From JAGWRA01 sp035534615 (lineage in GTDB: Bacteria > Acidobacteriota > Vicinamibacteria > Vicinamibacterales > CAVVIG01): DNA of 20,692 bases. The notes under the pieces are model-generated. The model had not been told where the DNA came from. It saw only the letters and a program-made list of their open reading frames with translations, and ran no database searches. The stretch lies in the NCBI GenBank assembly GCA_035534615.1, contig DATLRO010000021.1, forward strand, positions 1 through 20,692. Direction: 5' to 3'. Position 1 is the first letter of the stretch, and the number at the start of each line of letters is the position of its first letter. This document shows, in pieces, positions 6,686-14,112 of this stretch. A program made the position numbers and the translations under genes.

Positions 6686-7921
6686 ATGATCCGTGTGCGT
6701 TCGCGTCTCGTCCTTCGCCGCCTGGCCGCTCCGGCGCTCGCGGCGTTCTTGCCGGCCGTGTTCCTTGGCGTCACCGCCAGATCGCTCGCCGCGGCGCCGG
6801 CCGCCGGCCCCATCAAGGTCGGTGTGCTGCACTCGCTCACCGGGACGATGGCCATCAGCGAAGTCAGCGTCAAGAACGCGACGCTGCTGGCGATCGATCA
6901 GCTGAACCGGAACGGAGGCGTCCTCGGCCGCCCGGTCGAGCCGATCATCGAGGACGGCGCCTCCGATCCCGCGATGTTCGCGCAGAAGGCGCAGAAGCTC
7001 CTTCAGGAGGATCACGTCGTCACGGTCTTCGGCGGCTGGACCTCCGCCAGCCGCAAGGCCATGCTGCCGGTCTTCGAGCGGTTTCACTCGCTGCTGTGGT
7101 ATCCGGTGCAGTTCGAGGGGAACGAGTGTTCGCCGGACATCATGTATTCGGGCGCGCAGCCGAACCAGCAGATCCTGCCGGCGCTGACCTGGGCGATGCA
7201 CGCCGGCGACAAGCGGATCTTCCTGCTGGGCTCCGACTACGTGTTCCCCCGGACCGCGAACCTGATCCTGAAGAAGCACATCGCCCGCGACGGCGGGACG
7301 GTGGCCGGGGAGGAGTACGTGCCGCTCGGCGGCACGGATTTCAGCGCCATCATCGCCAAGATCAAGCTGGCCCACCCGGACATCATCTTCAACACGCTCA
7401 ACGGCGACAGCAACGTGTCGTTCTTCAAGCAGATGGCGGCTGCCGGCATGCCGCCGTCGAAGGTCCCCGTGATGTCCTTCAGCATCGCCGAGCAGGAGGC
7501 CAGGGCGATGGGGCCGTCGCTGGTCGCCGGGAGCTATGCCGCCTGGAACTACTTTCAGAGCCTGCCGCTCGCCCCGAACGAGGCGTTCGTCGCCGCCTAC
7601 AAGGCCAAGTACGGCGCCAACCAGGTGGTCGACGACCCGATGGTGCACGGCTACATCGACGTGATGCAGTGGGCGGCGGCGGTGAAAAGGGCGGGCACGA
7701 CCGATCCGGAAGCCGTGCGCCGGGCCGCCGTGTCGCTGCCGTGGGCGTGGGGGCCGATGGGGTCGCTCAAGTTCGCGCCCAACCAGAGCCTGTACCAGAA
7801 GGCCTACGTCGGCCAGCTGCAGCCCGACGGGCAGTTCAAGGTGATCTGGCAGTCGGCCGGGCCGATCATGCCGCAGCCGTACGATCAGCTCACCTTTCCG
7901 GGCAAGACGTGTACGGACTGA
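6686..7921 (+). CDS. urtA: urea/short-chain amide ABC transporter substrate-binding protein UrtA
   Basis: The 411-aa protein has a signal peptide (basic IRVRSRLVLRRL, hydrophobic core, Ala-rich cleavage region near residue 35) and a type I periplasmic-binding fold. UrtA/FmdD-type hallmarks are IKVGVLHSLTGTMAISEVS near 43-61, VFGGWTSASRK near 114-124, LLWYPVQFEGNECS near 135-148, SGAQPNQQ shortly after, and a late GPMGSLKFAPNQSL block. These separate it from the general Leu/Ile/Val-binding proteins. There is no lipobox Cys, so it is a soluble periplasmic protein. It should capture urea or a small amide and deliver it to UrtBC. It is followed at 44 bp by urtB and all four remaining urt genes follow in order, which strongly supports the call. 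Urea versus short amide cannot be decided from sequence alone. Confidence 0.93.
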   Translation: MIRVRSRLVLRRLAAPALAAFLPAVFLGVTARSLAAAPAAGPIKVGVLHSLTGTMAISEVSVKNATLLAIDQLNRNGGVLGRPVEPIIEDGASDPAMFAQKAQKLLQEDHVVTVFGGWTSASRKAMLPVFERFHSLLWYPVQFEGNECSPDIMYSGAQPNQQILPALTWAMHAGDKRIFLLGSDYVFPRTANLILKKHIARDGGTVAGEEYVPLGGTDFSAIIAKIKLAHPDIIFNTLNGDSNVSFFKQMAAAGMPPSKVPVMSFSIAEQEARAMGPSLVAGSYAAWNYFQSLPLAPNEAFVAAYKAKYGANQVVDDPMVHGYIDVMQWAAAVKRAGTTDPEAVRRAAVSLPWAWGPMGSLKFAPNQSLYQKAYVGQLQPDGQFKVIWQSAGPIMPQPYDQLTFPGKTCTD

Positions 7922-7964
7922 CCGTGACCCTGGACTGGCGGGAGGCGGACCGCGGAGCCACGCG

Positions 7965-8876
7965 ATGACGGAACTGGGACTGCTCGTCACTCAGCTGTTC
8001 AACGGCATCAGCCTGGGATCGATTCTCCTGCTGGCCGCCCTCGGCCTCGCCTTGAGTTTCGGACTGATGAACGTCATCAACATGGCCCACGGGGAGCTGC
8101 TGATGATGGGCGGCTACGTCGCGTACCTCGCGTACCGCCTCCCGATCGGTCCATGGCGGCTGCCGGCCGCCATGCTGGCGGCGACCGCCGGCACGGCGGC
8201 GTTCGGCGCGCTGCTGGAGATGACCATCATCCGGCGGCTGTATGGCCGCCCGCTCGATACGCTGCTGGCCACCTGGGGCGTCAGCCTCGTCCTGCAGCAG
8301 GGAGCGCGGAGCCTGTTCGGACCGGTCGGGGTCGGGGTGACGGCGCCGGCCTGGCTCGACCGGTCGATTCCGCTGCGCGGGATCGGCCTTCCCGGCGTCG
8401 GCCTGCCGGTCGTGCGGCTGCTCATCATCGGCCTCGCGGCGGCCGTGCTCGCCGCGCTGGCGCTGCTGCTCGCCAGGTCGCGCTGGGGACGGCTGCTGCG
8501 CGCCGTCCAGGACGATCGCGACATGGCGGAAGCGCTGGGGGTGAACTCGAGACGTGTGGACCTGGTGATCTTCACCATCGGGACAGCCGTGGCCGGCCTC
8601 GCGGGCGCCGCGCTCGCGCTCATCGCGCCGGTCACGCCGACGGTCGGCCAGAGCTATATCGTGTACGCCTTCCTGGTCGTGATCGTCGGCGGTCTCGGCA
8701 GCCTGACCGGCACGGTGCTGGCGGCGCTGGCCGTCGGCCTGCTGTCGGCGTCGCTCCAGCTGTTCGCCACCGTCAGCACCGCCGACGTACTGCTGCTCCT
8801 GGTCGTGATGGCCTTCATCCAGGTCAGGCCGCGCGGCCTCATCACGCGGCTCAGCCGCGCGCTCGAGGAGGCCTGA
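7965..8876 (+). CDS. urtB: urea ABC transporter permease UrtB
   Basis: The 303-aa integral membrane protein is almost entirely hydrophobic, with about eight or more helices. It carries the LivH/UrtB blocks LSFGLMNVINMAHGELLMMG (residues about 28-47), an RAVQDDRDMAEALGVN cytoplasmic loop that contacts the ATPases, and a glycine-rich FLVVIVGGLGSLTGT near the C terminus. It forms the inner-membrane channel with UrtC. The protein is LivH-sized and lacks the long periplasmic N-terminal extension I recall from many proteobacterial UrtB proteins. The ATG at 7965 has GGAG about 8 nt upstream. The stop abuts the urtC start with no gap, so the two are co-translated. Confidence 0.93.
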   Translation: MTELGLLVTQLFNGISLGSILLLAALGLALSFGLMNVINMAHGELLMMGGYVAYLAYRLPIGPWRLPAAMLAATAGTAAFGALLEMTIIRRLYGRPLDTLLATWGVSLVLQQGARSLFGPVGVGVTAPAWLDRSIPLRGIGLPGVGLPVVRLLIIGLAAAVLAALALLLARSRWGRLLRAVQDDRDMAEALGVNSRRVDLVIFTIGTAVAGLAGAALALIAPVTPTVGQSYIVYAFLVVIVGGLGSLTGTVLAALAVGLLSASLQLFATVSTADVLLLLVVMAFIQVRPRGLITRLSRALEEA

Positions 8877-9938
8877 ATGCGGCGCGCGGAGCTGACGGCG
8901 CATGCCATCGCCCTGGGGCTGCTGGTGCTGGCCCCCTGGTGGCTGTCGCCCTACGATCTCTCGCTGCTCGGACGCTTTCTGGCCATGAGCATCCTCGCGC
9001 TCGGCCTGACCATCGTATGGGGATGGAGCGGACTGCTCAGCCTCGGCCAGGGGGTGTTCTTCGGTCTGGGCGCCTACGCGCTGGCGATGAACCTGAAGCT
9101 GGCCGCCCTCGCACCCGGCGACCTTCCCGACTTCATGGTGTGGAGCGGGTTCTCCCGCCTGCCGTGGTGGTGGGCGCCCTTCCGGCACCCGCTCGTCGCC
9201 CTGGCCGCCGTCGTGCTCGTCCCCGCGGCTGTCGCGGCCGCCTTCGGATGGCTCGTCTTTCACCGGCGCGTACGCGGCGTCTATTTCGCGCTCCTGACGC
9301 AGGCCCTGGCGCTGGCGTTCTCCACGTTTCTCGTCAGCCAGCAGGCGTACACGGGCGGCTTCAGCGGCCTGACGAATTTCGGGCCGCTGTTCGGCGTTCA
9401 GCTGGCCGATCAGAAGGGCCAGACGGCGCTGTACGGCGTGACGCTGGTGCTGCTGACCGCCAGCTACGCGCTGGCGACCTGGCTGTCGAAGTCCCACTTC
9501 GGCCGGCTGCTGGTCGCCATCCGCGACGGCGAGAACCGCGTGCGCTTTCTCGGCTACAACGCAGCGCCCTACAAAGTGGCGGCCTTCACGCTGGCCGCCG
9601 CCTTCGCCGGCCTCGCCGGCGCGCTCTATGTCGCGCAGGTCGGCGTGATCTCGCCGGACATGGTGGGCGTCGTCCCGTCGATCGAGATGCTGATCTGGGT
9701 GGCAGTGGGCGGCCGGGAGAGCCTTGCCGGTGCGGTGCTCGGCTGTCTCCTGGTCAACTTCGGCAAGGACTGGGTCAGCAGTGCCATGCCGAGCCTGTGG
9801 CTGTTCGTCATGGGCGGCCTCTTCGTGCTGGTCGTCACCGTCCTGCCCCGGGGGATCGGCCAGCTGGTCTCGGTGCGCGTCCCGCGACGCCGGCCGGCCG
9901 AGGTCGCGCCGGCCGCGCAGGAGCTGGCCGGGCAGTAG
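8877..9938 (+). CDS. urtC: urea ABC transporter permease UrtC
   Basis: The 353-aa LivM-type permease has many helices. UrtC-like blocks include GLLSLGQGVFFGLGAYALAM near 52-71, LPDFMVW near 81-87, a TGGFSGLTNFGPLFG periplasmic block, the EAA-like loop AIRDGENRVRFLGYNAAPYK that docks on the ATPases, and IEMLIWVAVGGRESLAGAVLG. The IRDGENRVRFLGYN block is characteristic of UrtC rather than generic LivM. It pairs with UrtB in the inner membrane. Its ATG directly follows the urtB TGA. A 41-bp gap with a strong Shine-Dalgarno separates it from urtD. Confidence 0.94.
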   Translation: MRRAELTAHAIALGLLVLAPWWLSPYDLSLLGRFLAMSILALGLTIVWGWSGLLSLGQGVFFGLGAYALAMNLKLAALAPGDLPDFMVWSGFSRLPWWWAPFRHPLVALAAVVLVPAAVAAAFGWLVFHRRVRGVYFALLTQALALAFSTFLVSQQAYTGGFSGLTNFGPLFGVQLADQKGQTALYGVTLVLLTASYALATWLSKSHFGRLLVAIRDGENRVRFLGYNAAPYKVAAFTLAAAFAGLAGALYVAQVGVISPDMVGVVPSIEMLIWVAVGGRESLAGAVLGCLLVNFGKDWVSSAMPSLWLFVMGGLFVLVVTVLPRGIGQLVSVRVPRRRPAEVAPAAQELAGQ

Positions 9939-9979
9939 GCGCGGGCAGGCGGCCGCGGAGCGGCGCCAGGAGGCCATCG

Positions 9980-10744
9980 ATGAACCAGCCGCTGCTGCAG
10001 ATCGAGCATCTCACCGTCCGGTTCGACGCATTCACGGCGATTGACGATCTCAGCCTGACCGTGCCCGCCCGATCCGTCCGTGTCCTCATCGGCCCGAACG
10101 GCGCCGGCAAGTCGACGCTGCTCGACGCGATCATCGGCCGCGTCCGTCCGGCCGCCGGACGGATCGTCTTCAAGGGGCGCGACCTGACGCACCTGCCCGA
10201 GCACCGGATCGTGCGGGCCGGCATCTGCCGCAAGTTCCAGGCGCCAGGGCTGCTGGACAGCCTGACCGTCCACGACAACCTCGTGGTGGCCGAGGCCCGG
10301 AGCCGGCGCTGGCCGGCCCTGCTGCGCACGCAGCCGACCGCCGCCCAGGCCGGGCGGATCGACGGGATCCTGGCAACGGTCGGGCTGACGGCCGAGCGCC
10401 ATCGACCGGCCGGCCGTCTGGCGCACGGCCAGAAGCAGTGGCTGGAGATCGGCATGGTCGTCGCGTCCGGCGCCGAGCTGCTGCTGCTCGACGAGCCGGC
10501 CGCCGGCATGAGTCTCGGCGAGCGCGAGCAGACCGCCGATCTCCTCCAGCGGCTGGCCGACCGGCACAGCCTGCTCGTGATCGACCACGACATGGCGTTC
10601 GTCGAGCGGCTCGGCGCTCCGGTGAGCGTGCTCCACGTGGGGCGGTTGCTGAAGGAAGGAAGCCTGCAGGACGTGCGGCAGGACCCCCAGGTGCGCGCCG
10701 TCTATCTGGGGAGGGTCGATGAGTGTGAATACGATTACGCTTGA
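9980..10744 (+). CDS. urtD: urea ABC transporter ATP-binding protein UrtD
   Basis: The 254-aa ABC ATPase has Walker A GPNGAGKST (38-46), Q-loop Gln87 in KFQAP, signature LAHGQKQWLEIGM (147-159), Walker B LLLLDEP (167-173) and the H-loop His203 in VIDHDM. The HGQKQWLEIGM form of the signature, in place of LSGGQ, is typical of UrtD and separates it from LivG. It hydrolyses ATP on the cytoplasmic face, with UrtE, to drive UrtBC. I chose the ATG at 9980, which is preceded by AGGAGG with a 6-nt spacer; the open frame continues far upstream through urtB/urtC sequence but that part is an artefact of high GC. The 3' end overlaps urtE by 26 bp. Confidence 0.95.
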   Translation: MNQPLLQIEHLTVRFDAFTAIDDLSLTVPARSVRVLIGPNGAGKSTLLDAIIGRVRPAAGRIVFKGRDLTHLPEHRIVRAGICRKFQAPGLLDSLTVHDNLVVAEARSRRWPALLRTQPTAAQAGRIDGILATVGLTAERHRPAGRLAHGQKQWLEIGMVVASGAELLLLDEPAAGMSLGEREQTADLLQRLADRHSLLVIDHDMAFVERLGAPVSVLHVGRLLKEGSLQDVRQDPQVRAVYLGRVDECEYDYA

Positions 10745-11438
10745 CCGGGTCAGCGCCGGCTACGGTCTCGGGCGCGTCGTGTCCGACGTGAGCTTCACCA
10801 TCGCCGCCGGCGAGGCGGCCACCATTCTCGGTCGCAACGGCGTCGGCAAGACGACGCTGCTCCGTACCCTGGTCGGACTCCACCCTGCGGCCGGCGGGCG
10901 CGTCCTGTTCGACGAGGAGGATGTGACACGGCACCGTGCGTTCGACCGCGCGCGCCGGGGCATCGGCTACGTGCCGCAGGGGCGCGGGATCTTTCAGCAC
11001 CTGACCGTCGCGCAGAATCTGGAACTTGGTCTGACGGCGTGTGCCGGGCGGCCGGGTCCGCGCCGGCGCGGGATCCCCGATCACATCTTCGACGTCTTCC
11101 CGGTGCTGGACAGGCTGCGGCACCGGAAGGCCGGGCTGCTCAGCGGCGGCGAAGCGCAGCAGCTGTCGATCGGGCGGGCGCTGGTGACCGAGCCGACGAT
11201 CCTGATCCTGGACGAACCGACGGAGGGCATCCAGCCGTCCGTCGTGCAGCAGATTCAGGCGGCGCTGGTGGACATCCGCCGGGAATGGCATGTGGCGGTG
11301 CTGCTGGTCGAGCAGTACCTGGACTTCGCCTGGTCAGTGGCCGATCGCTTCTACGTCCTGCGAGGCGGTCGGATTGCCGGGCAGGGCCGCACGTCGGAGC
11401 AGCGGCCCGAGACCGTGGCGCACCTGCTCAACGTGTGA
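10719..11438 (+). CDS. urtE: urea ABC transporter ATP-binding protein UrtE
   Basis: The 239-aa ABC ATPase has Walker A GRNGVGKTT (38-46), Q-loop PQGR (86-89), signature LSGGEAQQLSIGRAL (141-155), Walker B ILILDEP (161-167) followed by TEGIQPSVVQQI, and LLVEQYLDFA where the H-loop His is replaced by Gln, as is usual in the LivF/UrtE branch. The EGIQPS and VEQYLDFA blocks identify UrtE rather than LivF. It forms a heterodimer with UrtD. The ATG lies inside the end of urtD (26-bp overlap, different frame) after a GGGGAGGG ribosome site, implying translational coupling. It is the last gene of the operon; the next gene is convergent. Confidence 0.95.
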   Translation: MSVNTITLDRVSAGYGLGRVVSDVSFTIAAGEAATILGRNGVGKTTLLRTLVGLHPAAGGRVLFDEEDVTRHRAFDRARRGIGYVPQGRGIFQHLTVAQNLELGLTACAGRPGPRRRGIPDHIFDVFPVLDRLRHRKAGLLSGGEAQQLSIGRALVTEPTILILDEPTEGIQPSVVQQIQAALVDIRREWHVAVLLVEQYLDFAWSVADRFYVLRGGRIAGQGRTSEQRPETVAHLLNV

Positions 11439-11441
11439 CGG

Positions 11442-11464
11442 GCAGGGCTCCGTCCGACCCCTGC
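11442..11464 (+). terminator. short hairpin after urtE
   Basis: GCAGGG (11442-11447) pairs with CCCTGC (11459-11464) just after the urtE stop, in the 79-bp gap before a convergent gene. A second small dyad, CCGCG/CGCGG, lies at 11485-11500. Neither has a T-tract, so termination here is plausible but weakly supported. Confidence 0.3.
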
Positions 11465-11517
11465 ACGGAATCGATCCGCGACCTCCGCGGAACCACGCGG
11501 GCAGCCGCGGCCGGCCG

Positions 11518-13980
11518 CTACTCGGCGCGGAGCGCCGCGAGGGGATCGGTGCGGGTCGCGCTGAAGGCGGGCCGCAGGCAGGCCGCCGCCGCCGCGACGA
11601 GCACTGCGGCCGCGACCGCCGCCAGCACCGCCGGGTTCGCCGGGCTGACCTCGAACAGCAGGCTCGCGAGCAGGCGCCGGGCGGCGAGCGCCGCCAGCAG
11701 GCCGGTGGCCACCCCGCCCGACACCGGCACCAGCGCCTGGCTCAGCACCAGACGCCACAGATCCCGGTCGCGCGCGCCGATGGCGATCCGGATCGCCAGC
11801 TCTTTCCGCCGCTGTGCCACGCTATGCGCGACCAGCGCATACACCCCCATCGCCGCGAGCAGCAGCGCGATGCCGGCAAACAGCAGGAGCAGCATCAGCT
11901 GATAGCGCTGCGGCGCCACCGCCTCGGCCCTGAGCGCGCTGAGCGGCCGCAGCGTCGGGATCGGCGCATCCGGCGCCAGCCGCCAGATCGCCGCCCGCAG
12001 CGGCGCGGCCAGTGCGGAGGCCGGCAGCGTGCTCCGCACCACGAGCGACACGACGTAGGGCGGCGTATTCCAGTAGGGTTGGTAGACCACGCTGGGCGGT
12101 GCCACAGTCAGCGAGCCGTCCCGCGCATCGGCGGTGACGCCGACGATGGTCGGCGTCACCTGGCCGTCGTTGAACGCGATCTTCTGTCCGACGAGGTCGC
12201 GCGGGTTCACCCCGGGCCAGAGCAGCCGCGCCGCCGCGCGCGAGATCACGACCGCCTCGGACATCGCCGCCTCCGCAGCCTCGTTCTTCGGCGGCCAGCC
12301 CGCCGGACGGTCGCGCTCGGCGAGGTCGCGCCCGGCCAGCAGGGGGATGCCGACCGCGACGAAATAGCCGGGGCTGATGAAGCGGACGTTCACGAACGGC
12401 TGCTCGGCGGCCGTGTAGACCTTGCCGGGAACGGCCGCGCTGTCGATCCACGTCTCGCCCTCGAGCGGCAGATGGCTGGTGAAGCCAGCCGCGGTCACAC
12501 CCGGAATCGCAACGGCGGCCGCGGGGAGCTGGCGCAGGATCGCCTCGCGCTGCGCATCGGTATAGGTATTGAGGACGACGTCCGCGGCCAGCGCGTGCTG
12601 TGCCGTGAAGCCGGTGGGCAGCGTGGCCAGCCGATAGAAGCTGAGCCCGAGCAGTCCGGCAGCCGCCAGCAGCATGGTGCAGAGCGCCGCCTGCAGCCCG
12701 ATCAGCGCCTGGCGCGAGCGCAGGCTCGCGTGGTCCGCCGTGGTGGCGGATCCCCCGGCCTTCAGGGAGACCTGTGGATTGCCGCGGCCGAGCCGCAGCG
12801 CCGGCACGATCCCGGTCGTCAGCCCGGCGAGCAGCGCGAGCGCCACGCCGAAGGCGAGCACCCGCCAGTCCATCTGCACTTCATCCAGCCGCGGGAGGCC
12901 GGCCGGTGCCGCCGCCAGCAGCGCCCGCAGGCCGACGGCCGCGCACCCGATGCCGAGCGCGCCGCCGGCGAGCGCCAGCACGAAGCTCTCGCGGAGAAGC
13001 TCGCGGGCGAGCCGGCCCGGTGCCGCCCCGAGCGCGATCCGGATCGCCCAGTCGCGCCGGCGGTCGGCAAGGCGGCTGGTCCAGAGCCCGCCCAGGTTCA
13101 CGCAGATGATCAGCAGCACCGCCCCGACGCCGGCCAGCAGCAGCCACAGCTCCCGGCGCGCTGTCGCGACCGCGTAGTCGCGGACCGTGGTGAGCTGGGC
13201 GTACAGCGACAGCTTCTCCGGCGCGCTGCGGGCCAGGTCGGCCTGGATCACGTCGAGCTGCGCCAGCGCGTGCGACCGCGTGACGCCCGGGCGCAGCCGG
13301 CCCATGACCGTGTAGTTGAAGTTGGAGAAGACCGATGTCAGGTCGCCGCCGCTGTGAGGGCCGAAATGCAGCGTGAGGAAGTACTGGGTGGGCCGTCCGG
13401 CCAGCATCGGCCCCAGCTCGCGGCCCGCCAGCCGGAAGTCCGGCGGCAGCACGCCGATGACCCTCGCCTCCGTGCCCGCCACGCCGACGCGGCGGCCGAT
13501 CACGGCGGGATCGGCGTCGAAGGCCGAGCGCCACAGCGCGTCGGTGATGACCATCGGCCGCGACGTGTCGGTCTCGTCCGGCAGCGCGAACAGCCGCCCG
13601 AGCTGCGCCCGCACGCCGAGGACGTCGAAGAAGCTGGACGAGACCTTGGCGCCGTACAGGAGCTGCGGCCGGCCGCGGCCGGCCAGCGTGAAGGAGCTCG
13701 ACTGGATGGCGGCCAGCCCGGTGAAGTCGGTGGCCTGGCGGCGCCAGGCGAGGAACGCCGACGGCGTGTCGAAGTACGCGAACGCGCTGGCCGCCGGCAC
13801 CTGGGGCACCCGCTCGCCCACCAGCACCAGCTGCCCCGGATCGTGGAACGGGAGCGGCTGCAGCAGGACGCCGTCGATGACGGAGAAAATGGCCGTGGTC
13901 GCCCCCACCCCCAGCGCGAGCATGGCAATCGCGATCCAGGCAAAGCTCCCGCCCCGTCTCAGAATGGCCGTCGGCTTCAT
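11518..13980 (-). CDS. ADOP-type orphan ABC permease (MacB/FtsX-like), lacking N-terminal domain
   Basis: The 820-aa protein has two MacB/FtsX modules. TM1 is followed by LALGVGATTAIFSVIDGVLL and an exported MacB-like core domain. A three-helix cluster near 280-430 contains DWAIRIALGAAPGRLARELL. The second core domain and second cluster follow (about 690-820, ELAIRIAIGARDRDLWRLVL), ending TRTDPLAALRAE. This duplicated layout without an ATPase gene is the ADOP family, abundant in Acidobacteriota. Many ADOPs carry about 70-100 soluble residues before TM1; here TM1 starts near residue 13 and I see no such domain encoded upstream. Related MacB proteins act as mechanotransmitters for export rather than classical importers, but this one's substrate is unknown. 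The ATG at 13980 has no Shine-Dalgarno; a GTG directly before it is an alternative. Confidence 0.9.
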   Translation of the reverse strand: MKPTAILRRGGSFAWIAIAMLALGVGATTAIFSVIDGVLLQPLPFHDPGQLVLVGERVPQVPAASAFAYFDTPSAFLAWRRQATDFTGLAAIQSSSFTLAGRGRPQLLYGAKVSSSFFDVLGVRAQLGRLFALPDETDTSRPMVITDALWRSAFDADPAVIGRRVGVAGTEARVIGVLPPDFRLAGRELGPMLAGRPTQYFLTLHFGPHSGGDLTSVFSNFNYTVMGRLRPGVTRSHALAQLDVIQADLARSAPEKLSLYAQLTTVRDYAVATARRELWLLLAGVGAVLLIICVNLGGLWTSRLADRRRDWAIRIALGAAPGRLARELLRESFVLALAGGALGIGCAAVGLRALLAAAPAGLPRLDEVQMDWRVLAFGVALALLAGLTTGIVPALRLGRGNPQVSLKAGGSATTADHASLRSRQALIGLQAALCTMLLAAAGLLGLSFYRLATLPTGFTAQHALAADVVLNTYTDAQREAILRQLPAAAVAIPGVTAAGFTSHLPLEGETWIDSAAVPGKVYTAAEQPFVNVRFISPGYFVAVGIPLLAGRDLAERDRPAGWPPKNEAAEAAMSEAVVISRAAARLLWPGVNPRDLVGQKIAFNDGQVTPTIVGVTADARDGSLTVAPPSVVYQPYWNTPPYVVSLVVRSTLPASALAAPLRAAIWRLAPDAPIPTLRPLSALRAEAVAPQRYQLMLLLLFAGIALLLAAMGVYALVAHSVAQRRKELAIRIAIGARDRDLWRLVLSQALVPVSGGVATGLLAALAARRLLASLLFEVSPANPAVLAAVAAAVLVAAAAACLRPAFSATRTDPLAALRAE

Positions 13981-13987
13981 CACGGAA

Positions 13988-13993
13988 ATTAGA
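13988..13993 (-). promoter_or_regulatory. possible -10 element giving a leaderless ADOP mRNA
   Basis: On the minus strand TCTAAT ends 7 nt before the ATG at 13980, the spacing expected if transcription starts at or next to the start codon. No Shine-Dalgarno is visible. No convincing -35 is seen. Confidence 0.25.
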
Positions 13994-14058
13994 CGGAACC
14001 TGCGGCCGGTGAGTTGCCTGGGGCGACCGGAAGAGCACTCCCGGCAGGCCGCGGGTCA

Positions 14059-14096
14059 GGCCCATCGTCCCGGCACGGGAGCGGGGACGATGGGCC
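14059..14096 (-). terminator. 13-bp hairpin downstream of the C45-like gene
   Basis: GGCCCATCGTCCC (14059-14071) and GGGACGATGGGCC (14084-14096) form a perfect 13-bp stem with a 12-nt loop, starting 16 nt after the stop of the minus-strand gene at 14113. There is no U-tract after it, so it may be an atypical terminator or a 3'-end stabiliser separating that gene from the permease downstream. Confidence 0.55.
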
Positions 14097-14112
14097 GGCG
14101 AAGCGCAGGCGA

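Noticed and set aside
7890..9977. 695-aa open frame on the minus strand
   Set aside because: Antisense to urtB and urtC; composition is typical of a complement of high-GC coding DNA.
8153..9979. 609-residue upstream extension of the urtD frame
   Set aside because: It runs through urtB/urtC in another frame and reads as Arg/Ala/Gly noise; the ribosome site and homology place the urtD start at 9980.
11290..13992. 900-aa open frame on the plus strand
   Set aside because: Antisense to the ADOP permease, which has clear FtsX/MacB features; the plus-strand product is Arg/Gln/Gly-rich noise.
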